From the NCBI GenBank assembly GCA_944329255.1, contig CALVIA010000025.1:1-14107 (forward strand): a DNA stretch of 14,107 nt, given 5' to 3'. The notes under the pieces are model-generated. The model was not told the DNA's origin and did not search any database. It was given only the letters and a program-made list of their open reading frames with translations. The DNA comes from an uncultured Bacilli bacterium. Its GTDB lineage: Bacteria; Bacillota_I; Bacilli_A; RF39; UBA660. Below, piece by piece: positions 1 through 6,982 of this stretch. The stretch's first letter is position 1. Every line of letters begins with the position of its first letter. The position numbers and the translations under genes are program-made.

Positions 1-962
1 TTATTTCTTATTGATTTATTATAACTAAAAAATAAGTCTGGATCTAAAAGTTCTATTTCCATAACCTTATATACATCCTTCGTTTTTATTAAATCAATTC
101 TAATAAAAATATAATTTTTAAATTCATTTATATTAATTATACGATTAGATAGTTCAATTAATTCATCATCTACATCTTTGACTACTTCTACTTTATAACT
201 ATCAGTAAAAATATTAGTACTTCTTTTTACGCAATGAATTAACTTATCTTTAATAAAAATAACTGAATATTCACCATCAAATATTTCATTCATAAAAGGT
301 TGTATCATAATCCCATTATTTTCATTATCAAAAACAAAATCAAATTTAGATTCTATTTCATTTAATTTTATACTGTTCTTAAAATGATTCTTACCATTTA
401 AAGATAAAACATAAGTATTATTTCCACTTCCAGATATAACAGGTTTTATAACAAAATTATTAATATTTTTAAATTTATTTTTTAAAATAAAATCCAAACT
501 TTTCTTTAAATCTTTTTTTTCAAATATAAAACTCGTATTTATATGAGGTATTTTATTTTTATCCAATATTTCAATTTGTTTATTTTTTAAAAAATTATTT
601 TTTAACATAGAAATATCATTAACAACTAAACATGAACATCTTTCTATTTTATCTAACCATTTCATAAACTTATCTATACTATTTTGATATCCCCAAATAC
701 TTCTTATAACAATTAAATCATATTTTGAGTAATTTACATTATTATCTTCCCACGACACTATTTCGCAGTTAGATTTGTATTTTAAAATAAAATATCTTAA
801 TAAAATATCGTCCAAAACTTTATTTTTAAATTTATCAGATGAAACAATAGCTATATTAGATGAATAATTTCTATTGTTTAAAATATTGCATATATTATTT
901 AAAATTTTCAAATTAAATTTTTTATAGAAATATTTGAATTTATTATAAATTTTTTTTACCAT
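1..962 (-). CDS. ATP-grasp ligase, RimK/DcsG-like, 3' end cut by the window edge
   Basis: At least 320 codons are open from an ATG at 962 to the window edge, and the C-terminus lies outside. I translated it by hand. Family hallmarks appear in order: RSIWGYQ (88-94), like the RSTWDY segment of DcsG-type proteins; ATP-binding Lys in FVIKPVISGSG (170-180); the loop IQPFMNEIFDGEYSVIF (220-236); and the metal/ATP site IRIDLIK...MEIELLDPDLFF (287-312), matching the usual MELELIEPSLFL block. Family knowledge: such enzymes activate a carboxylate as acyl-phosphate and join it to an amine; DcsG closes a ring in D-cycloserine synthesis. Substrate here is unknown. It carries a roughly 30-residue basic N-terminal extension. 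The start is one base after the stop of the upstream aminotransferase, so the two are translationally coupled and probably act in one pathway. Family is confident; any specific product is not. Confidence 0.85.
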   Translation of the reverse strand, partial: MVKKIYNKFKYFYKKFNLKILNNICNILNNRNYSSNIAIVSSDKFKNKVLDDILLRYFILKYKSNCEIVSWEDNNVNYSKYDLIVIRSIWGYQNSIDKFMKWLDKIERCSCLVVNDISMLKNNFLKNKQIEILDKNKIPHINTSFIFEKKDLKKSLDFILKNKFKNINNFVIKPVISGSGNNTYVLSLNGKNHFKNSIKLNEIESKFDFVFDNENNGIMIQPFMNEIFDGEYSVIFIKDKLIHCVKRSTNIFTDSYKVEVVKDVDDELIELSNRIININEFKNYIFIRIDLIKTKDVYKVMEIELLDPDLFFSYNKSIRN

Positions 963-963
963 A

Positions 964-2565
964 TTATTTTAATTTCCTTACTGCTTTATTAATTATACTA
1001 ACATTATTCACCAAAGCATGTTTTTCTAATCCAAAGTTAACTCTTGCTACTATTTCATCTTCTATTGGCCATGACATATTTTTACCCATAATACATTTTA
1101 TTTTACCTTCAATATATAAAAATTTAAGTAAATCAAAATCATCATTTATAACAATATCTTTATATCTTTTGCCTTTTAATCTAGTAAAATCAATTACTGC
1201 AAAAAATCCAGACATTGGAGTTGTACCTTTTTTAATAAAAACACCTGGAACTCCTTTTAATAAGTATTTTCTAGATTCCTTATCTTTTTCATATTTATAA
1301 ATATCTCTTATTATTTTATTTTTTAATTTTATATCACTAATACTATCAATACCTTCTATAAGTGCTTTTAATAACATAAAACGATATTTATATTCATTAA
1401 TTATAGGTTTAAAATATTTTCTAGCCATTTTATATCTTTTTTCAGACCCATTAAAAGCCCCAATAACAGCTTGTATTTGAGGAGTTGGAATAGAATCCAT
1501 ATACTGCCATATTTGAGCTGTAATAGCTCTACAAATAGGAATAGGAGCAACAATAGCACCTGCTCTAAAACTCGCTAAACCATAAGCTTTTGATATACCA
1601 AATAAACTTATAGTATTATTAAAATATTTAGGAAAAGTAGCTAAAGGAACTGCTAAATCGTTTTGATCAAAAGTTAAATCACGATAAATCAAATCATCAA
1701 TAACAAAAACTCCTTTTTCCAAACATACATCCCCTATTGATTTTAAAATATCTATATTTTTATTGTTCATAACTTTTCCCAAAGGATTATGAGGATTCAT
1801 ATTTAAAAATGCTACTACTTTTGGAATATATGGCAATTTACCCTTAAATTGAATTTTTAATTTTTCATTAATTTCATCAATTTTTTTACTTAACTTATTC
1901 GGATTAACATACCAATCATCCTCTTCTTCTAAATCAAGAATACATACCCTGGCATTAATTCTTTCAGGTTCTAATGCAAACAAACCATAATTTGGTCCAG
2001 TCATAAGAATAACATCTTCATCTCTTGCTATTGCCCTTAAAATCATCGAATAAGCATGTGTAGTCGAACAGGTAAATACTATATTATCTACTCCTATTCC
2101 ATCATAATTTGAACACTTATTATCCAAAAAGCCTTCTTTAATCAAATAGTCCAAAAATTTTTGTTTAGAAACCAAACTACCAGAACTACTTGGATACCAA
2201 TATAAAGTTCTATCAAACCAAAGCATTCTTCTAATATTATTTATACACATAGGAAAAGGTTTAGTTTTCATTGGAGTTCCACTATTAAATCCATCATATT
2301 CAAAAATATTTTTAACTTCTTTTCTTCCATAAGAATCTAACTCAACATTTAAAAATTCAAAACCCTTTTCTATTTTAGCAATATCCCTATAAAACTCTTT
2401 TCCATCATTTCTTTTTCCAACACCCATTCTTGAGTCCAATAAATGAGGATTATTTGAAACAAGTTCTTTTAAAGCAATAGAAAAATTATTTTCATTATAA
2501 TCGCTTCTTTTTACAACTACATTCATTTTTAATATTCTTTTTATAATTTTTTTTATTTCATTCAC
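964..2565 (-). CDS. Large class I/II PLP-dependent aminotransferase (fold type I), specificity unknown
   Basis: 533 residues, longer than the usual ~400 for class I aminotransferases. Fold-type I landmarks are intact: GPNYGLFA (190-197) around the PLP ring, NMNPHNPLG with N260, D291-L-I-Y294 for the pyridine N and phenolic O, Schiff-base Lys in GISKAYG (K326), R334 in the phosphate-binding stretch, and R508 in ARVNFG as substrate-carboxylate Arg. Extra length is a ~85-residue N-terminal segment and an insert around 405-445. The size recalls aspartate 4-decarboxylase/aminotransferases (~530 aa), but the match by eye is not good enough to name it. The start is GTG, with AAGGG eight bases upstream; a later ATG (codon 14) has no ribosome binding site. 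It lies 20 bp after popT and 1 bp before the ATP-grasp gene, so it probably supplies or modifies that ligase's amino acid substrate (inference). Confidence 0.85.
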   Translation of the reverse strand: MNEIKKIIKRILKMNVVVKRSDYNENNFSIALKELVSNNPHLLDSRMGVGKRNDGKEFYRDIAKIEKGFEFLNVELDSYGRKEVKNIFEYDGFNSGTPMKTKPFPMCINNIRRMLWFDRTLYWYPSSSGSLVSKQKFLDYLIKEGFLDNKCSNYDGIGVDNIVFTCSTTHAYSMILRAIARDEDVILMTGPNYGLFALEPERINARVCILDLEEEDDWYVNPNKLSKKIDEINEKLKIQFKGKLPYIPKVVAFLNMNPHNPLGKVMNNKNIDILKSIGDVCLEKGVFVIDDLIYRDLTFDQNDLAVPLATFPKYFNNTISLFGISKAYGLASFRAGAIVAPIPICRAITAQIWQYMDSIPTPQIQAVIGAFNGSEKRYKMARKYFKPIINEYKYRFMLLKALIEGIDSISDIKLKNKIIRDIYKYEKDKESRKYLLKGVPGVFIKKGTTPMSGFFAVIDFTRLKGKRYKDIVINDDFDLLKFLYIEGKIKCIMGKNMSWPIEDEIVARVNFGLEKHALVNNVSIINKAVRKLK

Positions 2566-2585
2566 AATATCATCCCTTGCTACAA

Positions 2586-3386
2586 TTAATCACTTTTTAT
2601 ATTAGAAAAATAATAAGAAACAAACACACCACATAATAACAAAATAATTCCAATAAAATTAAATTCATTTGGATAGATCATTATAAGAGATCCTAAAACA
2701 AAACCAATTATTACACTATATGTTATAGAATAATATTTTTTTAAAAGAAAAGCCATCATTTTAATAAATATAACTAATCCAAGTAATGCACCTATCAATA
2801 TAACAATCATATTAAATACATTATTAATCAAAAATTCAAAAGGATTTGATACAATACCCAAAAAATAATCATACATACCTATCATCATTAACATAAAAGA
2901 ACTACTAATACCTGGAATAACTTTACCAGCAATAAATAAAACACCTGTTAATAATAATTTAATAACTGACATAAAACTTCTATCCAAAGAAGAAGAAAAA
3001 TTAAAGTTATCTTTACTTAATAATGTAATTATTAAAGAAATAATAAATACTATAATTAAAATATAATAATTAATTCCTTTTTTGTCCTTATTATTACAAT
3101 CTTTAATTAAATATGGAACACTTCCTAAAATAAGTCCAATAAATAAATAACAAACTTCTACATAATAAGTTTCAAATACAAATTTAAGAATATTTGCAGA
3201 TATAACTGATCCAATAATTAGACCAAAAATTATCGGTAATAAAAATTTAATATTTCCCTTTATATCAGATTTAAAATTATTTAAACAATATATTAGTTTA
3301 TCATAAATTCCCAAAATAACTGCAAGAACTCCACCACTAACACCTGGTAATATCATTCCAATACCAATTATTAATCCTGCAAGCAT
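2586..3386 (-). CDS. popT: DUF368 family undecaprenyl-phosphate translocase (PopT-like)
   Basis: 266-residue polytopic membrane protein. The family signature is an inverted duplication of a re-entrant motif: LPGVSGGVLAVILGIYD (13-29) in the first half and IPGISSSFMLMMIGMYDYF (157-175) in the second, each preceded by glycine-rich hydrophobic segments; about eight hydrophobic stretches follow the usual DUF368 pattern. DUF368 proteins (PopT in Staphylococcus and Vibrio) return undecaprenyl phosphate from the outer to the inner face of the membrane for reuse in peptidoglycan and polymer synthesis; that is family knowledge. The start has a strong AAGGAGG eight bases upstream, whose first bases are the TAA of the yerB-like gene, so the pair is tightly coupled. 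No other lipid-carrier gene is visible in the window. The family call is firm; the transport role is by homology. Confidence 0.9.
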   Translation of the reverse strand: MLAGLIIGIGMILPGVSGGVLAVILGIYDKLIYCLNNFKSDIKGNIKFLLPIIFGLIIGSVISANILKFVFETYYVEVCYLFIGLILGSVPYLIKDCNNKDKKGINYYILIIVFIISLIITLLSKDNFNFSSSLDRSFMSVIKLLLTGVLFIAGKVIPGISSSFMLMMIGMYDYFLGIVSNPFEFLINNVFNMIVILIGALLGLVIFIKMMAFLLKKYYSITYSVIIGFVLGSLIMIYPNEFNFIGIILLLCGVFVSYYFSNIKSD

Positions 3387-3396
3387 ATATTCCTCC

Positions 3397-4422
3397 TTAT
3401 TTAATTGTTAAAGAATTTAATGGAGCAATTTGAATATATGTATTTCCATCATTTACATCTATCTCTTCCCCATTTAATTTAGTATAAACAGTTTGAGCAC
3501 TTCTTGATGATTTACTCCACTTTATAGGGATAGCATATCCATTAGTAATATAATATCCATCACCTGTACCAATATTATCAAGTTCTTGTCTTCCCTTATC
3601 ATCATTTTCTATATAACTATTTTCCATAAATGCAACAATTATATTTTTAGTAGTATATTGTTTTTTAGTAACATAATCAGAATGTTTTTTACCATTTATA
3701 CTTCTATAATATAATTTATCATTACTATTATAAGAATATTCACTTGTAATATAACTAGAATATTTAATTTTAACTTCATTAGCAATTTTACTATCTTCTT
3801 CATTATTTAAATTAATTTCTTTAACAGAATAATTAAGTAATAAATCTTCATTACTTTCTGTTCTATAATTTAATTTTTTAGCTCTTTCTTCAAGTTTGTC
3901 CATACTTGTAAATGCAGTATGTTCATAATCAACACCTAAACTTGTATCTCTAAAAAAAGTACTTCCATCATAAGTTAGTCCATTAATATTATTTATTTTC
4001 AATTTAGAAATGTCAGATTGTGCTTGAGGACTCCACCCAAAATGAACATAAATAGCATCATTTTCAAGAGCATAATCTAAATAATAATGTCTTGAACTTC
4101 TAATTGAACCAATTCTACTAGTATCTTTATCCTTATATAATGCCATAAGTCTAGTAATACCACCTTCAACAATTATTTCATAAACAATGTAGGCATCTTG
4201 TAATCCTGAATGAAATGGTCTTGCAGCAGCCAAATTATTAATCATTACAGCATAAGGTCTACTTTTTGAATTAACATCTACTATTTTTAAATTACTAATA
4301 GAATTACCATCATTATTTATTTTATCATTATCACCATTTTTTTCATCAACACTTCCACACCCAGCTAAAATAACACATATTAAAAAAACAATAACAAACA
4401 AAAAAACATTTTTACTTCTCAT
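3397..4422 (-). CDS. yerB: DUF3048 lipoprotein, YerB-like
   Basis: 341 residues. The N-terminus is a lipoprotein signal: RSK, a hydrophobic core at 6-18, then the lipobox ILAGC with the acylated Cys at 22, followed by a Ser/Asn/Asp-rich linker to about residue 50. DUF3048 follows: VMINNLAAARPFHSGLQDA (59-77), YEIIVEGGITR (81-91) and IGSIRSSRHYY (104-114) are the conserved blocks, and the C-terminal half carries the second DUF3048 domain. It is expected on the outer face of the membrane. B. subtilis YerB is a homologue of uncertain function. GGAGG lies seven bases before the ATG. It is the first gene of the operon continuing into popT, the aminotransferase and the ATP-grasp ligase, and it starts just after the tRNA operon terminator, so the operon must have its own promoter in 4430-4480. 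Confidence 0.9.
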   Translation of the reverse strand: MRSKNVFLFVIVFLICVILAGCGSVDEKNGDNDKINNDGNSISNLKIVDVNSKSRPYAVMINNLAAARPFHSGLQDAYIVYEIIVEGGITRLMALYKDKDTSRIGSIRSSRHYYLDYALENDAIYVHFGWSPQAQSDISKLKINNINGLTYDGSTFFRDTSLGVDYEHTAFTSMDKLEERAKKLNYRTESNEDLLLNYSVKEINLNNEEDSKIANEVKIKYSSYITSEYSYNSNDKLYYRSINGKKHSDYVTKKQYTTKNIIVAFMENSYIENDDKGRQELDNIGTGDGYYITNGYAIPIKWSKSSRSAQTVYTKLNGEEIDVNDGNTYIQIAPLNSLTIK

Positions 4423-4441
4423 ATATTTCCTCCATATATTA

Positions 4442-4472
4442 AGTATACCATTGTATAAAAAAAAATAGTATA
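4442..4472 (-). promoter_or_regulatory. Possible promoter region of the yerB operon
   Basis: Between the tRNA terminator and the yerB start there are two TATACT hexamers on the minus strand (4442-4447 and 4467-4472). Either could be a -10 box; neither has a convincing -35 at 17 bp. A promoter is expected here because the tRNA terminator separates the two units, but the exact one cannot be chosen by eye. Confidence 0.3.
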
Positions 4473-4481
4473 TTTTTTTAT

Positions 4482-4513
4482 AAAAAAAAACTAATTCTTG
4501 TAAAAATTAGTTT
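4482..4513 (-). terminator. Rho-independent terminator of the tRNA operon
   Basis: On the minus strand AAACTAATT (4505-4513) pairs perfectly with AATTAGTTT (4488-4496) across an 8-nt loop and runs into an unbroken T tract. It lies 12 bp after the CCA of the initiator tRNA gene, the last of the cluster. Confidence 0.8.
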
Positions 4514-4524
4514 TAATACACATA

Positions 4525-4600
4525 TGGTTGCGGAGGGAGGACTCGAACCTCCAACCTCCGGGTTATGAGCCCGGCGAGCTACCATCTGCTCCACCCCGCG
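4525..4600 (-). tRNA. Initiator tRNA-Met (CAT)
   Basis: Full cloverleaf with encoded CCA. It carries initiator hallmarks: the unpaired C1 and A72 at the end of the acceptor stem, and GGG/CCC pairs in the anticodon stem around CTCATAA. It is the last gene of the eight-tRNA transcript. Confidence 0.95.
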
Positions 4601-4610
4601 ATATAAAATT

Positions 4611-4703
4611 TGGCGGAGGAAAAGGGATTCGAACCCCTGCGCCGCTTACACGACCTCTCGGTTTTCAAGACCGATCCCTTCAACCGGACTTGGGTATTCC
4701 TCC
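4611..4703 (-). tRNA. tRNA-Ser (TGA)
   Basis: Class II tRNA of 93 nt with a long variable arm, acceptor stem GGAGGAA/TTCCTCC, anticodon loop CTTGAAA, discriminator G and encoded CCA. Confidence 0.95.
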
Positions 4704-4715
4704 ACTAAACAAAAA

Positions 4716-4804
4716 TGGTGCCTGAAACCGGAATCGAACCGGTACGGGATTTGACTCCCGCAGGATTTTAAGTCCTGTGCGTCTACCTATTCCGCCACTC
4801 AGGC
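4716..4804 (-). tRNA. tRNA-Leu (TAA)
   Basis: Class II tRNA of 89 nt with an extended variable arm, acceptor GCCTGAG/TTCAGGC, anticodon loop CTTAAAA, discriminator A and encoded CCA. Confidence 0.95.
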
Positions 4805-4810
4805 ACAAAA

Positions 4811-4886
4811 TGGTGTCCCGTTGGAGATTCGAACTCCAGACCCTTTGATTAAAAGTCAAATGCTCTACCTACTGAGCTAACGGAAC
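4811..4886 (-). tRNA. tRNA-Lys (TTT)
   Basis: 76 nt, acceptor GTTCCGT/ACGGGAC with one T-G pair, D arm TAGCTCAGTAGGTAGAGC, anticodon loop CTTTTAA, encoded CCA. Confidence 0.95.
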
Positions 4887-4895
4887 ATAATAAAT

Positions 4896-4970
4896 TGGCT
4901 GCCTCGGCTAGATTCGAACTAGCGCATGTCAGAGTCAAAGTCTGATGCCTTACCACTTGGCTACGAGGCA
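4896..4970 (-). tRNA. tRNA-Gln (TTG)
   Basis: 75 nt, acceptor TGCCTCG/CGAGGCA (T1-A72, usual for Gln), anticodon loop CTTTGAC, discriminator G, encoded CCA. Confidence 0.95.
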
Positions 4971-4978
4971 AACACTAG

Positions 4979-5062
4979 TGGTGGAGAGAGATGGATTCGA
5001 ACCATCGAACCCGAAGGAACAGATTTACAGTCTGTCGCGTTTAGCCTCTTCGCTATCTCTCC
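4979..5062 (-). tRNA. tRNA-Tyr (GTA)
   Basis: 84 nt with a bacterial-type long variable arm (CCTTCGGG hairpin), acceptor GGAGAGA/TCTCTCC, anticodon loop CTGTAAA, encoded CCA. Confidence 0.95.
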
Positions 5063-5069
5063 ATAAAAA

Positions 5070-5145
<76 letters not shown>

Positions 5146-5148
5146 ACA

Positions 5149-5225
5149 TGGTGGAGGATATAGGACTCGAACCTATGACCCCCTGCTTGTAAGGCAGGTG
5201 CTCTAACCAACTGAGCTAATCCTCC
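5149..5225 (-). tRNA. tRNA-Val (TAC)
   Basis: 77 nt, acceptor GGAGGAT/ATCCTCC, anticodon loop CTTACAA, encoded CCA. First gene of the cluster; the next gene, tRNA-Thr, starts 3 bp downstream, as expected for a processed polycistronic transcript. Confidence 0.95.
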
Positions 5226-5247
5226 GTAAACACAATTTACATGATTT

Positions 5248-5277
5248 AATATACCATTAAATTATATTAAATGTCAA
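5248..5277 (-). promoter_or_regulatory. tRNA operon promoter, TTGACA-N18-TATATT
   Basis: Minus-strand -35 TTGACA (5272-5277) and -10 TATATT (5248-5253) sit 18 bp apart, 22 bp before the first tRNA. One base further upstream begins the direct repeat flanking the insertion sequence, so DNA upstream of -36 has been replaced by the repeat plus IS sequence. Confidence 0.8.
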
Positions 5278-5278
5278 T

Positions 5279-5305
5279 ACCTAACTTTCCATTTCATTAA
5301 TTTTT
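5279..5305. repeat. Target-site duplication of the insertion sequence, tRNA side
   Basis: 27 bp identical to 7088-7114 (the match runs to 28 bp if a T shared with the IS end is counted). It contains a second copy of the last codons and TAG of the S1-domain gene, here separated from the gene. IS1202 itself is reported to make 27-bp duplications. Confidence 0.9.
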
Positions 5306-5309
5306 TGTG

Positions 5310-5409
5310 AATAATTAGTGAAAATGTCATGTTTTTTTCTACTGAAAAATGAGTGAAAATGTCAGTAGTCAAATTATATGTATTTCGCTAATAATTAGTG
5401 AAAATGTCA
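5310..5409. repeat. Three iterated 20-bp sites at the left IS end (L1-L3)
   Basis: Sites at 5310-5329, 5345-5364 and 5390-5409 share the core AGTGAAAATGTCA in the same orientation, with starts 35 and 45 bp apart. L1 lies in the terminal inverted repeat. A reversed half copy (TGACATTT, 5413-5420) follows L3. Likely transposase-binding sites. Confidence 0.85.
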
Positions 5410-5447
5410 TGTTGACATTTCATGATTAATTTTTATAATAATTATTG

Positions 5448-5498
5448 TTACTTGGGACGATAAGGCAATGCTGGGGAGCAACCTGAACAATCAAGTAA
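5448..5498. other. Stem-closed structured segment inside the IS
   Basis: TTACTTG (5448-5454) pairs with CAAGTAA (5492-5498). Between them lies a GC-richer insert with a smaller stem, TGCT/AGCA, around a run of four G or C. It is much richer in GC than its surroundings. It is symmetrical enough to fold on either strand; function is unknown. Confidence 0.45.
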
Positions 5499-5506
5499 TG
5501 CTATAC

Positions 5507-5529
5507 AAAAAAGAAATATTTCTTTTTTT
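5507..5529. terminator. Bidirectional terminator-like palindrome after the transposase
   Basis: A6-GAAA-TA-TTTC-T7: a 10-bp perfect stem with A and T tracts on both sides, able to terminate on either strand. On the minus strand it lies 48 bp beyond the transposase stop and would stop transposase transcripts before the tRNA promoter. Confidence 0.6.
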
Positions 5530-5534
5530 GGAAG

Positions 5535-5574
5535 CCAGGTGTGATAAACCCTGGGGCTTGGGGCGAAGTCCCAA
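5535..5574 (-). other. Two GC-rich hairpins in the transposase 3' UTR
   Basis: TTGGG/CCCAA (5558-5562 with 5570-5574) and CCAGG/CCTGG (5535-5539 with 5550-5554) lie in tandem directly after the transposase stop codon. The stop itself is inside a perfect 12-nt palindrome (5573-5584). With the structures at 5448-5529 they form a ~130-nt folded block within the element. Confidence 0.5.
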
Positions 5575-5576
5575 CA

Positions 5577-6938
5577 TTAATGTTTGAGCATCATATTTTT
5601 TCTCCAAGGATGGTTTTTAGGAGGAATATATTTATGATGTTCTTTTTTTATAGAATTAATTTCTGATTCTTTTTTCATTACTGAATCTCTATTTTTAATC
5701 TCTAACATTTTATAATAATGATTTTGTATCTCTCCTATATATTCTCCATCATAATCTATTATTAAAGTACATTTTGTGCCTTTTTGAAAATTGATAACTT
5801 CTCCTGTTTCTAAATCAACCGGAATATAATATTTACGATTGTCACTTATACATGATGCATTATCGATAATTTTTTCTTTTCTTTCTGAAATAACTAGTTT
5901 TAACTCTTCTTCTGTGTAAGTGTTTTCTCTCATTAGTGAGGTCTTTTTATCAACTGCGTAAGAGAATCTTTTGTTCATTTTGGGTATAAACACTTCATTT
6001 AAATATCTATTCGCTTTATCAATATCAGTTATGCCTTCATATCTTAATTCTGCAATTAATCTATCTTTAAATGTTTTATTTTCTCTTTCAACGTTAGCCT
6101 TTGCAGTTGATACACTTGTTGTATGTAAAACAATATCTAATCGTTCACATACCTTTCCAAATTGCGTCATAAATACTTTTTTCTCTTGCTTTTTGGTGTT
6201 ATTTGCAGAGAATGTACTTCTATTATCGGCTTTAATTTTTTGAGGTATCCCATAGTTTATTATTATATTAAATAATAATACGTAATACCCTCTAGTTATC
6301 TCTTCATATTCAAACCACCCAAATAAAACTTTCTTTGTTGCCTTATCTACTGCCAAATGTAAAAAAGAGGAAATACCACCGAACCACATTTTATTACATG
6401 CATCCATTTGTACTTCTTGACCAAATGCATATAGATTACTAGATCTTCTTGGATGCGCTTTTTCTGTTTCAATTATTCTAGATTCGAAAAGTTTTACTTT
6501 GTCTTTAACATTACTTTCAATAGTATTTTCTTTTGATATTGACTTCATTTTATTTTTATATTCTTGTATTGTTTTTTTATGAGCAAGTGGTGAAATAATA
6601 TCATCTCTAGTAAATGCTTTTAACATAGTATCATATGATATATCATAATTACCAAAAATATGGTCTTCATAAAAATGTGCAAAATTAAAATCATAATGGT
6701 CTATTAAGTATAAATGTTCAAGTTCTTCTATTAATCTTTCATCTTTTTTATTGGGATTTTCTTTACCACAGTTTCCATGGATAAATCCTTTTTCGCCTTG
6801 TTCCTTAAAAATTTTCTTTAACCTATATACTTGTCTTTCTGTTATATTTAATAATTGTACTGCTTCCCTTATTGTGATTTTTTTTGATACTAAGTCTGAA
6901 ATAACGTTATATCTATTTTTTTCGTATTCGTTTAACAT
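5577..6938 (-). CDS. ISNCY/IS1202-type DDE transposase
   Basis: 453 residues from the ATG at 6938, which follows AAAGGAGG; an upstream in-frame extension to 7040 runs through the IS terminal repeats and lacks a ribosome binding site, so I reject it. An N-terminal helix-turn-helix (about 15-50, KITIREAVQLLNITERQVYR) reads the ends. The integrase core has D179 in VQMDAC, D238 in KADNRS and E284 in ANVERENKTF, in the usual DDE order with 45 residues between D2 and E. A small beta-rich C-terminal domain ends in the IPPKNHPWRK motif typical of ISNCY transposases. It catalyses cut or copy of its own element; the family makes long target duplications, as seen here. No frameshift or missing catalytic residue was found. 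It is transcribed in the same direction as the S1 gene and the tRNAs. Confidence 0.9.
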   Translation of the reverse strand: MLNEYEKNRYNVISDLVSKKITIREAVQLLNITERQVYRLKKIFKEQGEKGFIHGNCGKENPNKKDERLIEELEHLYLIDHYDFNFAHFYEDHIFGNYDISYDTMLKAFTRDDIISPLAHKKTIQEYKNKMKSISKENTIESNVKDKVKLFESRIIETEKAHPRRSSNLYAFGQEVQMDACNKMWFGGISSFLHLAVDKATKKVLFGWFEYEEITRGYYVLLFNIIINYGIPQKIKADNRSTFSANNTKKQEKKVFMTQFGKVCERLDIVLHTTSVSTAKANVERENKTFKDRLIAELRYEGITDIDKANRYLNEVFIPKMNKRFSYAVDKKTSLMRENTYTEEELKLVISERKEKIIDNASCISDNRKYYIPVDLETGEVINFQKGTKCTLIIDYDGEYIGEIQNHYYKMLEIKNRDSVMKKESEINSIKKEHHKYIPPKNHPWRKNMMLKH

Positions 6939-6939
6939 T

Positions 6940-6972
6940 AAAATACCTCCTTTAAATACAAGAAGGTATTTT
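6940..6972 (-). promoter_or_regulatory. Hairpin sequestering the transposase Shine-Dalgarno
   Basis: On the minus strand AAAATACCTTC (6962-6972) pairs over 11 positions (one G-T) with GGAGGTATTTT (6940-6950), with an 11-nt loop. The 3' arm contains the whole GGAGG. A weak TAAAAT -10 (6968-6973) would start transcripts inside the hairpin and free the site. Confidence 0.7.
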
Positions 6973-6982
6973 AACAAATTAC

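Noticed and set aside
4528..4725. Plus-strand ORF across two tRNA genes
   Set aside because: It is the complement of the initiator Met and Ser tRNA genes; such reading through tRNA arrays is a known false call.
5279..5305. XerC/D dif site as IS target
   Set aside because: Some IS1202-group elements are associated with dif-like sites, but the 27-bp repeat lacks the two paired arms of such a site.
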